Below, one piece after another: positions 50,831 through 61,364 of a stretch of 64,000 bases of DNA. The translations under genes were made by a program, and so were the position numbers. The DNA is from Micromonospora sp. RHAY321. Lineage in GTDB: Bacteria > Actinomycetota > Actinomycetes > Mycobacteriales > Micromonosporaceae. Each line of letters starts with the position of its first letter. Position 1 is the first letter of the stretch. The stretch is taken from NCBI RefSeq assembly GCF_023896955.1, contig NZ_JAMHIW010000006.1, positions 186,001-250,000 of the forward strand. Reading direction: 5' to 3'. Under the pieces are notes generated by a model. That model was not told the DNA's origin, searched no databases, and saw nothing but the letters and a program-made list of their open reading frames with translations.

Positions 50831-51520
50831 TCAGCCGGTCAACCGCTCCGACCAGGGCACCACCGGCCGGCCACCACCGGCGAGAACCGCGGCGTGCACC
50901 GCCCGGGCCAGCGGGGCACCCCAGGTGGAGCGCGGTCCGCCGTACGCGGCCTCCGGCCCGTCGACCGGGCAGAGCACGGTGACCGCGTCGGTCGGGGTGC
51001 CGGTTCCCGACAGTCCCAGCTCCCCGATCGCCTGGGTCTTCGCCTCGGTAGCGGTGGCCACCGCGTTGACCAGGGCCGAGTCGGCGAGCCGGGCCGGCAC
51101 GTACACCACGATGTTGACCGTGCCGACCCGCTGGGTTAGCGCGGCCGGAGCCGGCGCGGCGGCGAGCACCGGGATGCCGAGCCCGACGGTCGCCCAGACC
51201 CGCACTCCGGTGTCGGTCCGGGCCACCACCTCGGCCACATCGACGCCGGTCAGCAGACCCACTCCGGGCCCGTCGAGGGTGAGGTCGGCGGCGAGCGCGG
51301 CCAGGTGCCCGGCGGGGTCGTCGCGGTCGTACGACATGGGCACGGTCGCGTTCAGCACCCAGTGCCGGACGCCGATGCCACCGCCGAGCGGGCCGCTGCT
51401 GACCGCCCGCAACGGCGCGTCGGCGCGCCAGACGAGCAGCGGAATGTGCCGCCCGTCTTCGGCGCGGCTGGTCAGGGTCGGGTCGCTCAGCACGTCGGGC
51501 AGGTTACGCCCACCGATCAA
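50831..51520 (-). CDS. cbiZ: Adenosylcobinamide amidohydrolase (CbiZ)
   Basis: A 229-aa protein matching CbiZ, which removes the aminopropanol from (pseudo)adenosylcobinamide to salvage corrinoids. Seen motifs include LGGGIGVRHWVLNATVPMSY and GVGLLTGVDVAEVVARTDTG. The start is uncertain: TTG 51520 (MIGGRNLPDVLSD) or a downstream GTG. No other cobalamin genes are in the window. It is divergent from crp with a 116-nt gap. Confidence 0.85.
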   Translation of the reverse strand: MIGGRNLPDVLSDPTLTSRAEDGRHIPLLVWRADAPLRAVSSGPLGGGIGVRHWVLNATVPMSYDRDDPAGHLAALAADLTLDGPGVGLLTGVDVAEVVARTDTGVRVWATVGLGIPVLAAAPAPAALTQRVGTVNIVVYVPARLADSALVNAVATATEAKTQAIGELGLSGTGTPTDAVTVLCPVDGPEAAYGGPRSTWGAPLARAVHAAVLAGGGRPVVPWSERLTG

Positions 51521-51636
51521 GATTCCAGGGGCGACCTCTGATTCATGCTCACGTGCGCCTAGACTTGGCGGCGCGCGAGGGGATCAGCGGACGGCGGCCC
51601 CGGCCGACGGACGGCACGCGCAACCGGAGGTGCGCG

Positions 51637-52314
51637 ATGGACGAGGTACTGGCCCGCAGCGGGATCTTCCAGGGTGTTGACCCGGAAGCTGCCGAGGCGC
51701 TCGCCAAGGAGATGGAGACGATCGAGGTCCGCAAGGGCGAGATCGTCTTCAATGAGGGCGAGCCCGGCGACAGCCTCTATATCCTGCTGTCCGGGAAGAT
51801 CAAGGTTGGTCGCCGCGCGGCGGACGGCCGGCAGAACCTGATCGCGGTGATGGGCCCGTCGGACATGGTCGGTGAGCTGTCGCTCTTCGACCCGGGTCCG
51901 CGTACGGCGACCGCCACCGCGGTGACCGACACCCGGCTGGTGCGACTGCGCAAGCAGGCGCTGCGGCCGTGGCTGAACAACCGTCCGGAGATCGCCGAGC
52001 AGTTGCTCCGGGTGCTCGCCCGGCGGCTGCGCCGGACCAACGACTCGCTCGCCGACCTGATCTTCACGGACGTGCCGGGTCGCGTCGCGAAGAACCTGCT
52101 CCAGATGGCCGGCCGGTTCGGCACCCGGGACGGCGGCGTGCTGCGCGTGACGCACGACCTCACCCAGGAGGAGATCGCCCAGCTCGTCGGCGCCTCGCGG
52201 GAGACGGTCAACAAGGCGCTGGCCGACTTCGCCTCGCGCGGCTGGCTGCGCCTGGACGGCAAGAGCATCATCATCCTGGACCCGGAGCGCCTCGCCCGTC
52301 GCGCCCGCGTCTGA
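51637..52314 (+). CDS. crp: Crp/Fnr-family global regulator, CRP (GlxR) type
   Basis: A 225-aa protein with a cyclic-nucleotide-binding domain (VFNEGEPGDSLYILLSGKIK; MVGELSLFDPGPRTATATAV) and a C-terminal helix-turn-helix (TQEEIAQLVGASRETVNKAL) very similar to mycobacterial Crp. ATG 51637 has GGAGG upstream; the 28-residue upstream extension is a shadow. These proteins bind TGTGA-N6-TCACA; one such site lies at 2081-2096. Divergent from cbiZ. Confidence 0.95.
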   Translation: MDEVLARSGIFQGVDPEAAEALAKEMETIEVRKGEIVFNEGEPGDSLYILLSGKIKVGRRAADGRQNLIAVMGPSDMVGELSLFDPGPRTATATAVTDTRLVRLRKQALRPWLNNRPEIAEQLLRVLARRLRRTNDSLADLIFTDVPGRVAKNLLQMAGRFGTRDGGVLRVTHDLTQEEIAQLVGASRETVNKALADFASRGWLRLDGKSIIILDPERLARRARV

Positions 52315-52324
52315 CAGCACGTTT

Positions 52325-52361
52325 CGTCCCCGCCCACCGTCACCGACGGTGGGCGGGGACG
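52325..52361 (+). terminator. Rho-independent-like terminator of crp
   Basis: The 17-nt arms 52325-52341 and 52345-52361 pair perfectly (core GTCCCCGCCCACCG / CGGTGGGCGGGGAC) around a 3-nt loop and are followed by TTTCGTTTC. This is the clearest terminator in the window, 10 nt after the crp stop. Confidence 0.9.
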
Positions 52362-52447
52362 TTTCGTTTCCCGACCCGCCTCCCGTCCCTCTCTGCCCGG
52401 CGCAGAATCGCTGGACTCGGCGCAGCGACGGCGGAGAGGGTGGGGCC

Positions 52448-53191
52448 ATGCTGAACCGGGTCGCGGTGCTGTCCGACATCCACGGGGTGCTCCCCGCTCT
52501 GGAGGCGGTGCTGGCCGAGCCGGACGTCGCCGCCGCCGACCTGATCGTGCTCACCGGCGACATCGCGGCCGGTCCGCAGCCGGTCGAGGTGCTGGACGTC
52601 CTCGCCGGCCTCGGCGACCGCGTCTGCTGGGTGGGCGGCAACGCGGACCGTGAGCTGGTCGAGGCCCGGGCCGGCCGGGCCGCGTCGATCGAGGTGTCGA
52701 ACTGGGCCGCCGGGCAGCTCAGCGATGACCACCTCACGCGGCTCGCGGCGCTGCCGCTGACGGTGACCCTGGAGATCGACGGTCTGGGCCCGGTGCTGTT
52801 CTGCCACGCCACTCCCCGGGACGACGAGGAGGTCGTGCTCGTCGACACCCGGATGGAGCGTTGGGCGGAGGTCTTCGCCGCCCTGCCGGCGGAGGTGACC
52901 ACGGTGGTCTGCGGCCACACGCACATGCCGTTCACCCGGTTGGTCGACCGCCGGCTGGTGGTGAACCCCGGCAGCATCGGCATGCCGTACGGCGGGGCGG
53001 GCGCGTGGTGGGCGCTGCTCGGGCCGGGTGTGCACCTGCGCCGTACGGACTTCGACGTCGACGCCGCGTGCGCCCGGGTTGCTGCGGAGTCGACCTTCCC
53101 GGACGCGGCAGCCTGGGCGGACGAGTACCTGCGCTCCCAGCACAGTGACGCCGACGCGCTGGCCGTCTTCGCCCCGCGCGACGGCCGCTGA
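52448..53191 (+). CDS. Metallophosphoesterase (YfcE/MJ0936-like)
   Basis: A 247-aa cytosolic phosphoesterase with the metal-binding motifs SDIHG, TGDI, GGNADRE and CGHTHMPF. The protein AVLSDIHGVLPALEAVLAEP fits the Calcineurin-like family that acts on phosphodiesters; the substrate is unknown. ATG 52448 has GAGAGGG upstream. It starts 86 nt after the crp terminator, so it has its own promoter. Confidence 0.9.
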   Translation: MLNRVAVLSDIHGVLPALEAVLAEPDVAAADLIVLTGDIAAGPQPVEVLDVLAGLGDRVCWVGGNADRELVEARAGRAASIEVSNWAAGQLSDDHLTRLAALPLTVTLEIDGLGPVLFCHATPRDDEEVVLVDTRMERWAEVFAALPAEVTTVVCGHTHMPFTRLVDRRLVVNPGSIGMPYGGAGAWWALLGPGVHLRRTDFDVDAACARVAAESTFPDAAAWADEYLRSQHSDADALAVFAPRDGR

Positions 53192-53235
53192 CGCCAGCAC
53201 CGACCCGGGCCAGCGCCGGCCACGGGGTAAAAAAT

Positions 53236-53247
53236 CAGTCTTGACTG
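53236..53247. promoter_or_regulatory. Palindromic operator upstream of the tetR gene
   Basis: CAGTCTTGACTG (arms CAGTC/GACTG, 2-nt centre) lies in an A/T-rich patch 28 nt before the GTG of the TetR gene. It overlaps TTGACT, a good -35 hexamer; no convincing -10 is seen. It is a likely self-regulation site. Confidence 0.5.
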
Positions 53248-53275
53248 TTTGTTTCGTAGGCCGCAGGCTGTCCCC

Positions 53276-53881
53276 GTGTCCACCGCATCGACGCGCGTCC
53301 CTCAGCAGGAACGCAGCCGAGCCACCCAGGCCCGGCTGCTGGAGGCGACCGTCGACTGCCTGATCGAGCACGGCTGGTCCGGCACCACCACCACCGTGGT
53401 CGCCGCCCGGGCCGGCGTCTCGCGCGGCGCTCAGCTGCACCACTACCCCACCAAGGCCGCGCTGGTCACGGCCGCCGTCGCTCACCTGGCCGAGCGCCGG
53501 GCCGACGAGCTGCGCACCGAAGCGGAGGCACTGCCCACCGGGCCGCGGCGGCTGGACGGCGTGATCGACCTGCTCGGGGCCGCGTTCACCGGACCGCTCT
53601 TCGTCGCCGCTCTCGAACTGTGGGTCGCCGCCCGCACCGACCGCGAGCTTCGCGACGCCCTGGTGCCCCTGGAGGCGACGGTCGGCCGGGAGATGCACCG
53701 GCTCACCGTGGCCCTGCTCGGCGTGGACGAGCGCCGGCCCGGCGTCCGCGAGGCGGTGCAGGCCACGCTCGACCTGCTGCGCGGTCTCGGGGTGGCCAAC
53801 CTGCTCACCGACGACTCCGCCCGCCGCACGGCCCTGCTCGCCACCTGGAAACGCCAGCTCGCCACCCTGCTCACGCCCTGA
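53276..53881 (+). CDS. TetR-family transcriptional regulator
   Basis: A 201-aa regulator with a TetR N-terminal HTH (TQARLLEATVDCLIEHGWSG; VVAARAGVSRGAQLHHYPTK) and an all-helical ligand domain. GTG 53276 (MSTASTRVPQQERSRATQA) is preferred over an upstream TTG at 53249. It is the first gene before the acyl-CoA operon on the same strand, so it probably represses that operon and responds to a pathway acyl-CoA (inference). Confidence 0.88.
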   Translation: MSTASTRVPQQERSRATQARLLEATVDCLIEHGWSGTTTTVVAARAGVSRGAQLHHYPTKAALVTAAVAHLAERRADELRTEAEALPTGPRRLDGVIDLLGAAFTGPLFVAALELWVAARTDRELRDALVPLEATVGREMHRLTVALLGVDERRPGVREAVQATLDLLRGLGVANLLTDDSARRTALLATWKRQLATLLTP

Positions 53882-53892
53882 CCGGAGGCATC

Positions 53893-54702
53893 ATGGTCGA
53901 CCTCAAGGACCTACTCGCGGACCTGGCCGACGAGTCCGATCAGCTGGACGCCCTGGTCAGCGAGCTGCCGACGACCGACTGGGCGCGGCCGACCCCCGCA
54001 CCGGGCTGGAGCATCGGGCACCAGGTCGCCCACCTCGCCTGGACCGACCACGTGGCGCTGCTGGCAGCCACCGACGCGACGGCCTTCTACGCCTCGGTGA
54101 CCGCCGCCCCGGATCCGGCCCGACTCGTCGACCACGGCGTGGAGCAGTTCCTCGCCCCGCCGGTCGAGCTGCTGGCCCGCTGGCGCACCGGTCGGACGGC
54201 GCTCGCCACCGCGTTGGCCGCCGTTCCGACCGGCGAGAAGCTGCCCTGGTACGGCACCCGGATGTCGGCCACCTCGATGGCGACCGCCCGGATCATGGAG
54301 ACCTGGGCGCACGGCGAGGACGTTGCCGACGCGCTCGGCGTCGTCCGCCCTGCCACCGACCGGCTCCGGCACGTCGCGCACCTCGGCGTGCGTACCCTCG
54401 GGCACGGCTTCGCCGCGCACGGCCGGCCGGCACCGACGGCACCGGTCCGGGTCGAGTTGACCGGGCCCGGCGGCGACACGTGGAGCTGGGGTCCGGCGGA
54501 GGCCGCCGACCGGCTGACCGGCCCGGCCCGGGACTTCTGCCTCCTGGTCACCCAGCGCCGGCACCGCGCCGACCTCGCCCTGCTGGCGAGCGGCCCGGTC
54601 GCCGACGAGTGGCTCGACGTGGCGCAGGCGTTCGCCGGTCCGCCAGGTGCCGGCCGCGAGCCGGCCGCCGCGACGGCGGGTGGCGACGGAGCGCGGGCAT
54701 GA
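53893..54702 (+). CDS. TIGR03084-family metal-binding (DinB/maleylpyruvate-isomerase-like) protein
   Basis: A 269-aa protein with an N-terminal DinB-type helical bundle (PAPGWSIGHQVAHLAWTDHV) and HGEDVADALG, the conserved histidine motifs that bind a metal in this superfamily. TIGR03084 genes often travel with acyl-CoA catabolic genes; the reaction is unknown. ATG 53893 has GGAGG upstream. Its stop overlaps the AtuA-like start (ATGA). Confidence 0.85.
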   Translation: MVDLKDLLADLADESDQLDALVSELPTTDWARPTPAPGWSIGHQVAHLAWTDHVALLAATDATAFYASVTAAPDPARLVDHGVEQFLAPPVELLARWRTGRTALATALAAVPTGEKLPWYGTRMSATSMATARIMETWAHGEDVADALGVVRPATDRLRHVAHLGVRTLGHGFAAHGRPAPTAPVRVELTGPGGDTWSWGPAEAADRLTGPARDFCLLVTQRRHRADLALLASGPVADEWLDVAQAFAGPPGAGREPAAATAGGDGARA

Positions 54703-56408
54703 TCCGGATCGGCAACGCCTCCGGCTTCTACGGCGACCGGTTCACCGCCTGGCAGGAGATGCTCGACGGCGGTGAGCTGGACGTGCTGACCGGTGACTAC
54801 CTGGCCGAGCTGACCATGCTGATCCTCGGCCGGGACCGGCTGCGCGACCCCGACCTCGGCTACGCGAAGACCTTCCTGCGGCAGCTGGAGACCTGCCTCG
54901 GCACCGCCCTCGACCGGGGGGTACGGATCGTCACCAACGCCGGCGGGTTGAACCCCGCCGGCCTGGCCGCCGCCATCGACCGGCTCGCCGACCGGCTGGG
55001 CCTACCGGCCCGGGTGGGGTACGTCGAGGGCGACGCGATCACCCGGCCCGACGCGCTGACGGCGAACGCCTACCTGGGCGCGTTCGGGATCGCCGCCTGC
55101 CTCGACGGTGGGGCGGACGTGGTCGTCACCGGACGGGTCACCGACGCGTCGCTGGTCGTCGGGCCGGCCATCGCCCGCTACGGGTGGGGCCGCGACGACC
55201 TGGACGAGCTGGCCGGGGCGACCGTCGCGGGGCACCTCGTCGAGTGCGGCGCGCAGGTCACCGGTGGCAACTTCAGCTTCTTCACCGAGCTGCCCGACGG
55301 TGGGCACCGGCCCGGCTTCCCCATCGCCGAGGTGCACCCGGACGGCTCCACGGTGCTCACCAAGCATCCGGGCACCGGCGGAGCGGTCACCGTGGAGACG
55401 GTCACCGCCCAACTGCTCTACGAGATCGGTGGGCCGGCGTACCTCGGGCCGGACGTGGTCACCCGGTTGGACAGCGTGACGCTGCGCCCCGACGGGCCGG
55501 ACCGCGTGCTGGTCTCCGGTGTCCGGGGCACCCCGCCGCCCGCCACGCTGAAGGTGGGCGTCAACAACCTCGGCGGCTTCCGCAACTCCATGACGTTCGT
55601 GCTCTGCGGGCTGGACATCGAGGCGAAGGCGGCCCTGGTCCGCGGCCAGGTCGAGGAGGCGGTGGGCAAGGACGGGCTGGAGTTCACACTGGCCCGGACC
55701 GACCATCCGGACGCCGTCGACACCGAGGCGGCAAGCGCCCTGCTCCACGTACACCTGCGCGACAGCGACCGGACTCGGGCCGGGCGGGCCTTCTCGGCCG
55801 CCGCGGTGGAACTGGCGCTGGCCTCCTACCCGGGCTGCACGTTGACCACCCTGCCGGGCGACGCGACACCGTACGGCGTGTTCACCGCCGACACCGTGGC
55901 GCAGGACGCGGTGGCGCACGTGGCGGTGCTGCCCGGCGGCGAGCGGGTGCCGATCGCCCCACCGATCCGCACCGTACCGGCGCCCGCCCCCGACGCCGAG
56001 ACGTCACCGGGTGGCGGGGCGGCGGTCGACGGTCCGACCCGGCGAGGGCCCCTCGGCGAGATCGTCGGCGCGCGCTCCGGGGACAAGGGCGGGGACGCCA
56101 ACCTCGGCGTCTGGGCACGCTCGGACGCGGGGTACGCCTGGCTGCGCGAGTGGCTGACCGTCGAACGGCTGGCCGAACTCCTGCCGGAGACGTCGCCGCT
56201 GGGCGTGCGGCGGTACGAGCTGCCGAACCTGCGCGCCGTCAACTTCGTGATCGAGGGACTGCTCGGGGCGGGGGTGGCCGCGTCCACGCGGTTCGACCCG
56301 CAGGCCAAGGCACTCGGTGAGCTGCTGCGCTCCCGAGTGGTCGACCTGCCGGTGGACGTGCCGAGCGGCCCGGCGACCCCGGTCGGGACGGGTGAGGTGA
56401 CGGCGTGA
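54699..56408 (+). CDS. AtuA-like (DUF1446) acyclic terpene utilisation protein
   Basis: A 569-aa protein. The ~450-residue N-terminal DUF1446 part includes IRIGNASGFYGDRF, IVTNAGGLNPAGLA, VVTGRVTDASLVVGPA and LVECGAQVTGGNFSFF. The C-terminal ~100 residues (RRGPLGEIVGARSGDKGGDA) form the small AtuA-type end domain. In Pseudomonas, AtuA belongs to the citronellol/geraniol gene set, but its reaction is unproven. It overlaps both neighbours by 4 nt, so it is tightly coupled to the acyl-CoA dehydrogenase. Confidence 0.88.
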   Translation: MIRIGNASGFYGDRFTAWQEMLDGGELDVLTGDYLAELTMLILGRDRLRDPDLGYAKTFLRQLETCLGTALDRGVRIVTNAGGLNPAGLAAAIDRLADRLGLPARVGYVEGDAITRPDALTANAYLGAFGIAACLDGGADVVVTGRVTDASLVVGPAIARYGWGRDDLDELAGATVAGHLVECGAQVTGGNFSFFTELPDGGHRPGFPIAEVHPDGSTVLTKHPGTGGAVTVETVTAQLLYEIGGPAYLGPDVVTRLDSVTLRPDGPDRVLVSGVRGTPPPATLKVGVNNLGGFRNSMTFVLCGLDIEAKAALVRGQVEEAVGKDGLEFTLARTDHPDAVDTEAASALLHVHLRDSDRTRAGRAFSAAAVELALASYPGCTLTTLPGDATPYGVFTADTVAQDAVAHVAVLPGGERVPIAPPIRTVPAPAPDAETSPGGGAAVDGPTRRGPLGEIVGARSGDKGGDANLGVWARSDAGYAWLREWLTVERLAELLPETSPLGVRRYELPNLRAVNFVIEGLLGAGVAASTRFDPQAKALGELLRSRVVDLPVDVPSGPATPVGTGEVTA

Positions 56409-57601
56409 GCATCGTGGACACACCGGAGCGTCGGCAACTGCGCGAGCTGACCCGGGCCTTCGTGACCCGCGAGGTGCTGCCGCACCTCGACGAGTGGGAA
56501 CGCGCCGGTGAGGTGCCCCGCGCACTGCACGCCACCGCCGCGAAGCTCGGCCTGCTCGGCATCGGCTTCCCCGAGTCGGTCGGCGGTAGCGGCGGTGACC
56601 TGCTCGACTCCATCCTCGTGACCGAGGAGCTGATCCGCTCCGGCGGCTCGTCCGGCCTGGTCGCCGCCCTGTTCACGCACGGCATCGCGTTGCCGCACAT
56701 GGTCGCGGCGGCCGGCGCCCGCTCCGGCGGGTCGCTGGGCGGCCGGCTCGGCGGCGGGTCGACACCCGGTGGCGACGACCTGATCGAACGGTACGTCCGG
56801 CCCACCCTGGCCGGCACGACGATCGGCGCGCTGGCGATCACCGAGCCGGACGGCGGCTCGGACGTGGCCGGAATCCGCACCACCGCCCGCCGCGACGGCG
56901 ACCACTACGTCGTGAACGGGTCGAAGACGTACATCACCAGCGGGCACCGGGCCGACTTCGTGACCACGGCGGTCTGCACCGAGTTTCCGGGCAGCGGCGA
57001 ACTCACCCTGCTGGTGATCGACAAGGGCACGCCCGGCTTCACCGTGGGCCGCCGGCTGGAGAAGCTCGGCTGGCACTGCTCGGACACCGCCGAGCTCTCC
57101 TTCGTGGACGTCCGGGTGCCGGTGGCGAACCGGATCGGCGCGGAGAACACCGGCTTCCTGGCGATCATGCAGCACTTCGCGGCGGAGCGACTGTCGCTGG
57201 CGACCCAGGCGTACGCCACCGCGCAGCGCTGCGTCGAGCTGGCCGTGCGCTGGTGTCGGGACCGGGAGACCTTCGGCCGCCCGCTGGTCAGCAGGCAGCT
57301 GGTCCGGCACCGGTTGGCCGAGATGCACACCCGCACCGAGGCGGCCCGCTCGTACGTGCACGAGGTGGCCGCGCGGGTGGCGGCCGGTGAGCCGGTGGTG
57401 ACCGAGGTGGCGATGGCCAAGAACATCGCGGTGGCCGCCTGCGACCACGTCGTCGACCAGGCGTTGCAACTGCACGGGGGCTTCGGTTACCTGCGCGACG
57501 CCGAGGTGGAGCGGCACTACCGCGACGCCCGGATCCTCGGCATCGGCGGCGGCACCACCGAGATCATGAACGAGATCATCGCGAAGGGGATGGGTCTGTG
57601 A
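56405..57601 (+). CDS. Acyl-CoA dehydrogenase (first)
   Basis: A 398-aa FAD enzyme with ALAITEPDGGSDVAGIRTTA, NGSKTYITSG and QLHGGFGYLRDAEVERHYRD. The catalytic Glu is in the isovaleryl-CoA dehydrogenase position (FAAERLSLA); the medium-chain position is GGGTT. It carries a Gly/Ser-rich insertion (GARSGGSLGGRLGGGSTPGG) where the family usually has a short loop. The GTG start overlaps the AtuA-like stop. Probably acts on branched short-chain acyl-CoAs. Confidence 0.88.
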   Translation: MSIVDTPERRQLRELTRAFVTREVLPHLDEWERAGEVPRALHATAAKLGLLGIGFPESVGGSGGDLLDSILVTEELIRSGGSSGLVAALFTHGIALPHMVAAAGARSGGSLGGRLGGGSTPGGDDLIERYVRPTLAGTTIGALAITEPDGGSDVAGIRTTARRDGDHYVVNGSKTYITSGHRADFVTTAVCTEFPGSGELTLLVIDKGTPGFTVGRRLEKLGWHCSDTAELSFVDVRVPVANRIGAENTGFLAIMQHFAAERLSLATQAYATAQRCVELAVRWCRDRETFGRPLVSRQLVRHRLAEMHTRTEAARSYVHEVAARVAAGEPVVTEVAMAKNIAVAACDHVVDQALQLHGGFGYLRDAEVERHYRDARILGIGGGTTEIMNEIIAKGMGL

Positions 57602-57645
57602 GCGTGCGGAGTGAACCGGGCCTGCGAGCCCCGCAGTCGCGAACG
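57598..57645 (+). repeat. Dispersed ~50-bp intergenic repeat, copy B
   Basis: Begins GTGAGCGTGCGGAGTGAAC, passes through CTGCGAGCCCCGCAG and ends GTCGCGAACG. The acyl-CoA dehydrogenase stop (57599-57601) lies in its first bases, and the next gene's AGGAGG site follows at once. Closest to copy A. Confidence 0.8.
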
Positions 57646-57656
57646 CAGGAGGCACG

Positions 57657-59258
<1,602 letters not shown>

Positions 59259-59271
59259 GGGGCTGACAGCC

Positions 59272-59317
59272 GTGAGCGCGAGGAACGCAGCGAAGCGGAG
59301 TCCCGCAGTCGCGAACG
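59272..59317 (+). repeat. Dispersed ~50-bp intergenic repeat, copy C
   Basis: Begins GTGAGCGCGAGGAACGCAG and ends CCCGCAGTCGCGAACGA. The central hairpin is changed to GCGGAGTCCCGC, which still pairs. It lies between the carboxylase beta stop and alpha start, 13 nt before the latter. Confidence 0.75.
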
Positions 59318-59330
59318 AAAGGCAGGCACA

Positions 59331-61364
59331 GTGATCTCGAGATTGCTCGTTGCCAACCGGGGGGAGATCGCCCGTCGGGTCTTCGCGACCTGCCGGTCGC
59401 TCGGCGTGGAGACAGTCGCCGTGTACTCGGACGCCGACGCCGCCGCGCCGTTCGTCGCCGAGGCTGACCAGGCGGTCCGGCTGCCGGGGGACACGCCGGC
59501 CGAGACGTACCTGCGGGTGGATCTGATCCTGGACGCGGCCCGCCGCAGCGGCGCGGACGCCGTCCACCCTGGCTACGGCTTCCTGGCCGAGAACGCCGAG
59601 TTCGCGGCAGCGGTGACCGACGCCGGGCTGACCTGGGTGGGGCCACCGGCCAAGGTGATCGCCACGATGGGCGACAAGCTGGCGGCGAAGGCGCTGCTCG
59701 CCGAGGCGGGAGTGCCCATGCTGCCCAGCTGGACCGCCACCGACGAGATCACCGACTTCCCGGTGCTGGTGAAGGCATCCGCCGGCGGCGGTGGGCGCGG
59801 CATGCGGATCGTCCGGGACGCCGGCGGGCTGCCCGAGGCCGTCGCCTCCGCGCGCCGCGAGGCGGCGTCGGCGTTCGGCGACGGCACGGTCTTCATCGAG
59901 CGGTACGTCGAGCGCGGCCGGCACGTCGAGGTGCAGATCTTCGGTGACGTCCACGGCACGGTCGCCGCTCTGGGAGTGCGGGAGTGCTCCATCCAGCGCC
60001 GACACCAGAAGATCATCGAGGAGGCGCCCGGGGTCGTCCCCTCGGAGCTGCGGGAGCGGCTGCACGAGGCGGCCGTGGCCGCCGGGCGGGCGGTCGACTA
60101 CGTGGGGGCCGGCACGGTCGAGTTCCTGCTGGCGCCGAGCGGGGAGTTCTTCTTCCTGGAGATGAACACCCGCCTCCAGGTGGAGCACCCCGTCACCGAG
60201 CTGATCACCCCGGTCGGGCTGGACCTGGTCCGGCTGCAACTGCTGGTGGCCGAGGGCGCCCCGCTACCCGAGCACGCCCACTATCCCGCCGCGCGCGGCT
60301 ACGCGATCGAGGTGCGGCTGTGCGCCGAGGAGCCGGCGCAGGGCTGGCGGCCTGCCACGGGCACCCTGCACCGGTTCAGCGTGCCCGGGGTGGACCGGGA
60401 GTTCGGCTGGCTCCAACGGGCGGGCCTGCGGCTCGATTCCGGCGTGGTGGCGGGCTCGGTGGTGGGCGTGCACTACGACTCGCTGCTCGCCAAGCTGATC
60501 GCCGTGGCGCCGACCCGGGCGGAGGCGACCCGGGCGCTGGCGGGCGCCCTGGCCCGGGCCGAGCTGCACGGGGTGGCCACGAACCGCGATCTGCTGGTCC
60601 GGGTGCTGCGCAGCCGCGAGTTCGCGGCGACGGAGATCGACACCGGGTTCCTGGACCGGCACCCGGAGGTCTTCGAACCGCTGCTCCCCGCCGACCAGCT
60701 TCCGGTCACCGCCCTCGCCGCGGCACTGGCGGCCGCCGCGCACCGCCGGGCGACCGCACCGGTGCTTTCCGGGCTCCCCTCCGGCTGGCGCAACGTGCCC
60801 GCCGTCCCGCAGGTAGCCCGGTTCGCCGGCCCCGACGGCGACGAGATGGAGATTCGCTACCGCCTGGACCGGACCGGCCGGCTCGCCGACTGGTCCAGCA
60901 CGCCGGCGGCTTCCGGTGCCACCGAGGGCTCCCCGGACGAACGGGAGGCGGCTGCCACGCCCATCGTGGCGCTGGTGGAGGCCGCCCCGGACCGGGTCGT
61001 GCTCGACGTCGTCGGGGTGCGGCGCGCGTATCGCGTACACCGGGTGGGGTCGGAGATCTTCGTGGACGGCCCGGACGGGGCGACGAGCCTGACCGAGCTG
61101 CCGCGTTTCCCGCTGCCCACCGCGGAGCTGGCCGCCGGGTCGCTGCTCGCGCCGCTGCCGGGCGCGGTGACTCGGGTGCACGTCCAGGTCGGTCAGCGGG
61201 TCGCGGCCGGCGACCCGCTGCTCACCCTGGAGGCGATGAAGCTGGAACATCCCGTGCTCGCCCCGACCGACGGCGTCGTCGCCGAGCTGCCGGTGCCGGC
61301 CGGCGGTCAGGTGCGCACCGGCGCCGTACTGGCCGTGGTCACTTCTGAGGAGGACTCCCGATGA
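59331..61364 (+). CDS. Acyl-CoA carboxylase alpha subunit (biotin carboxylase plus biotin carrier)
   Basis: A 677-aa protein with a biotin carboxylase domain (LLVANRGEIARRVFATCRSL; VKASAGGGGRGMRIVRD; FLEMNTRLQVEHPVTE) and a C-terminal biotin carrier domain with biotinyl-Lys in EAMKLEH. It charges biotin with CO2 using ATP for the beta subunit. The GTG start at 59331 follows AAAGGCAGG. Its stop overlaps the next start (ATGA). Confidence 0.92.
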   Translation: MISRLLVANRGEIARRVFATCRSLGVETVAVYSDADAAAPFVAEADQAVRLPGDTPAETYLRVDLILDAARRSGADAVHPGYGFLAENAEFAAAVTDAGLTWVGPPAKVIATMGDKLAAKALLAEAGVPMLPSWTATDEITDFPVLVKASAGGGGRGMRIVRDAGGLPEAVASARREAASAFGDGTVFIERYVERGRHVEVQIFGDVHGTVAALGVRECSIQRRHQKIIEEAPGVVPSELRERLHEAAVAAGRAVDYVGAGTVEFLLAPSGEFFFLEMNTRLQVEHPVTELITPVGLDLVRLQLLVAEGAPLPEHAHYPAARGYAIEVRLCAEEPAQGWRPATGTLHRFSVPGVDREFGWLQRAGLRLDSGVVAGSVVGVHYDSLLAKLIAVAPTRAEATRALAGALARAELHGVATNRDLLVRVLRSREFAATEIDTGFLDRHPEVFEPLLPADQLPVTALAAALAAAAHRRATAPVLSGLPSGWRNVPAVPQVARFAGPDGDEMEIRYRLDRTGRLADWSSTPAASGATEGSPDEREAAATPIVALVEAAPDRVVLDVVGVRRAYRVHRVGSEIFVDGPDGATSLTELPRFPLPTAELAAGSLLAPLPGAVTRVHVQVGQRVAAGDPLLTLEAMKLEHPVLAPTDGVVAELPVPAGGQVRTGAVLAVVTSEEDSR

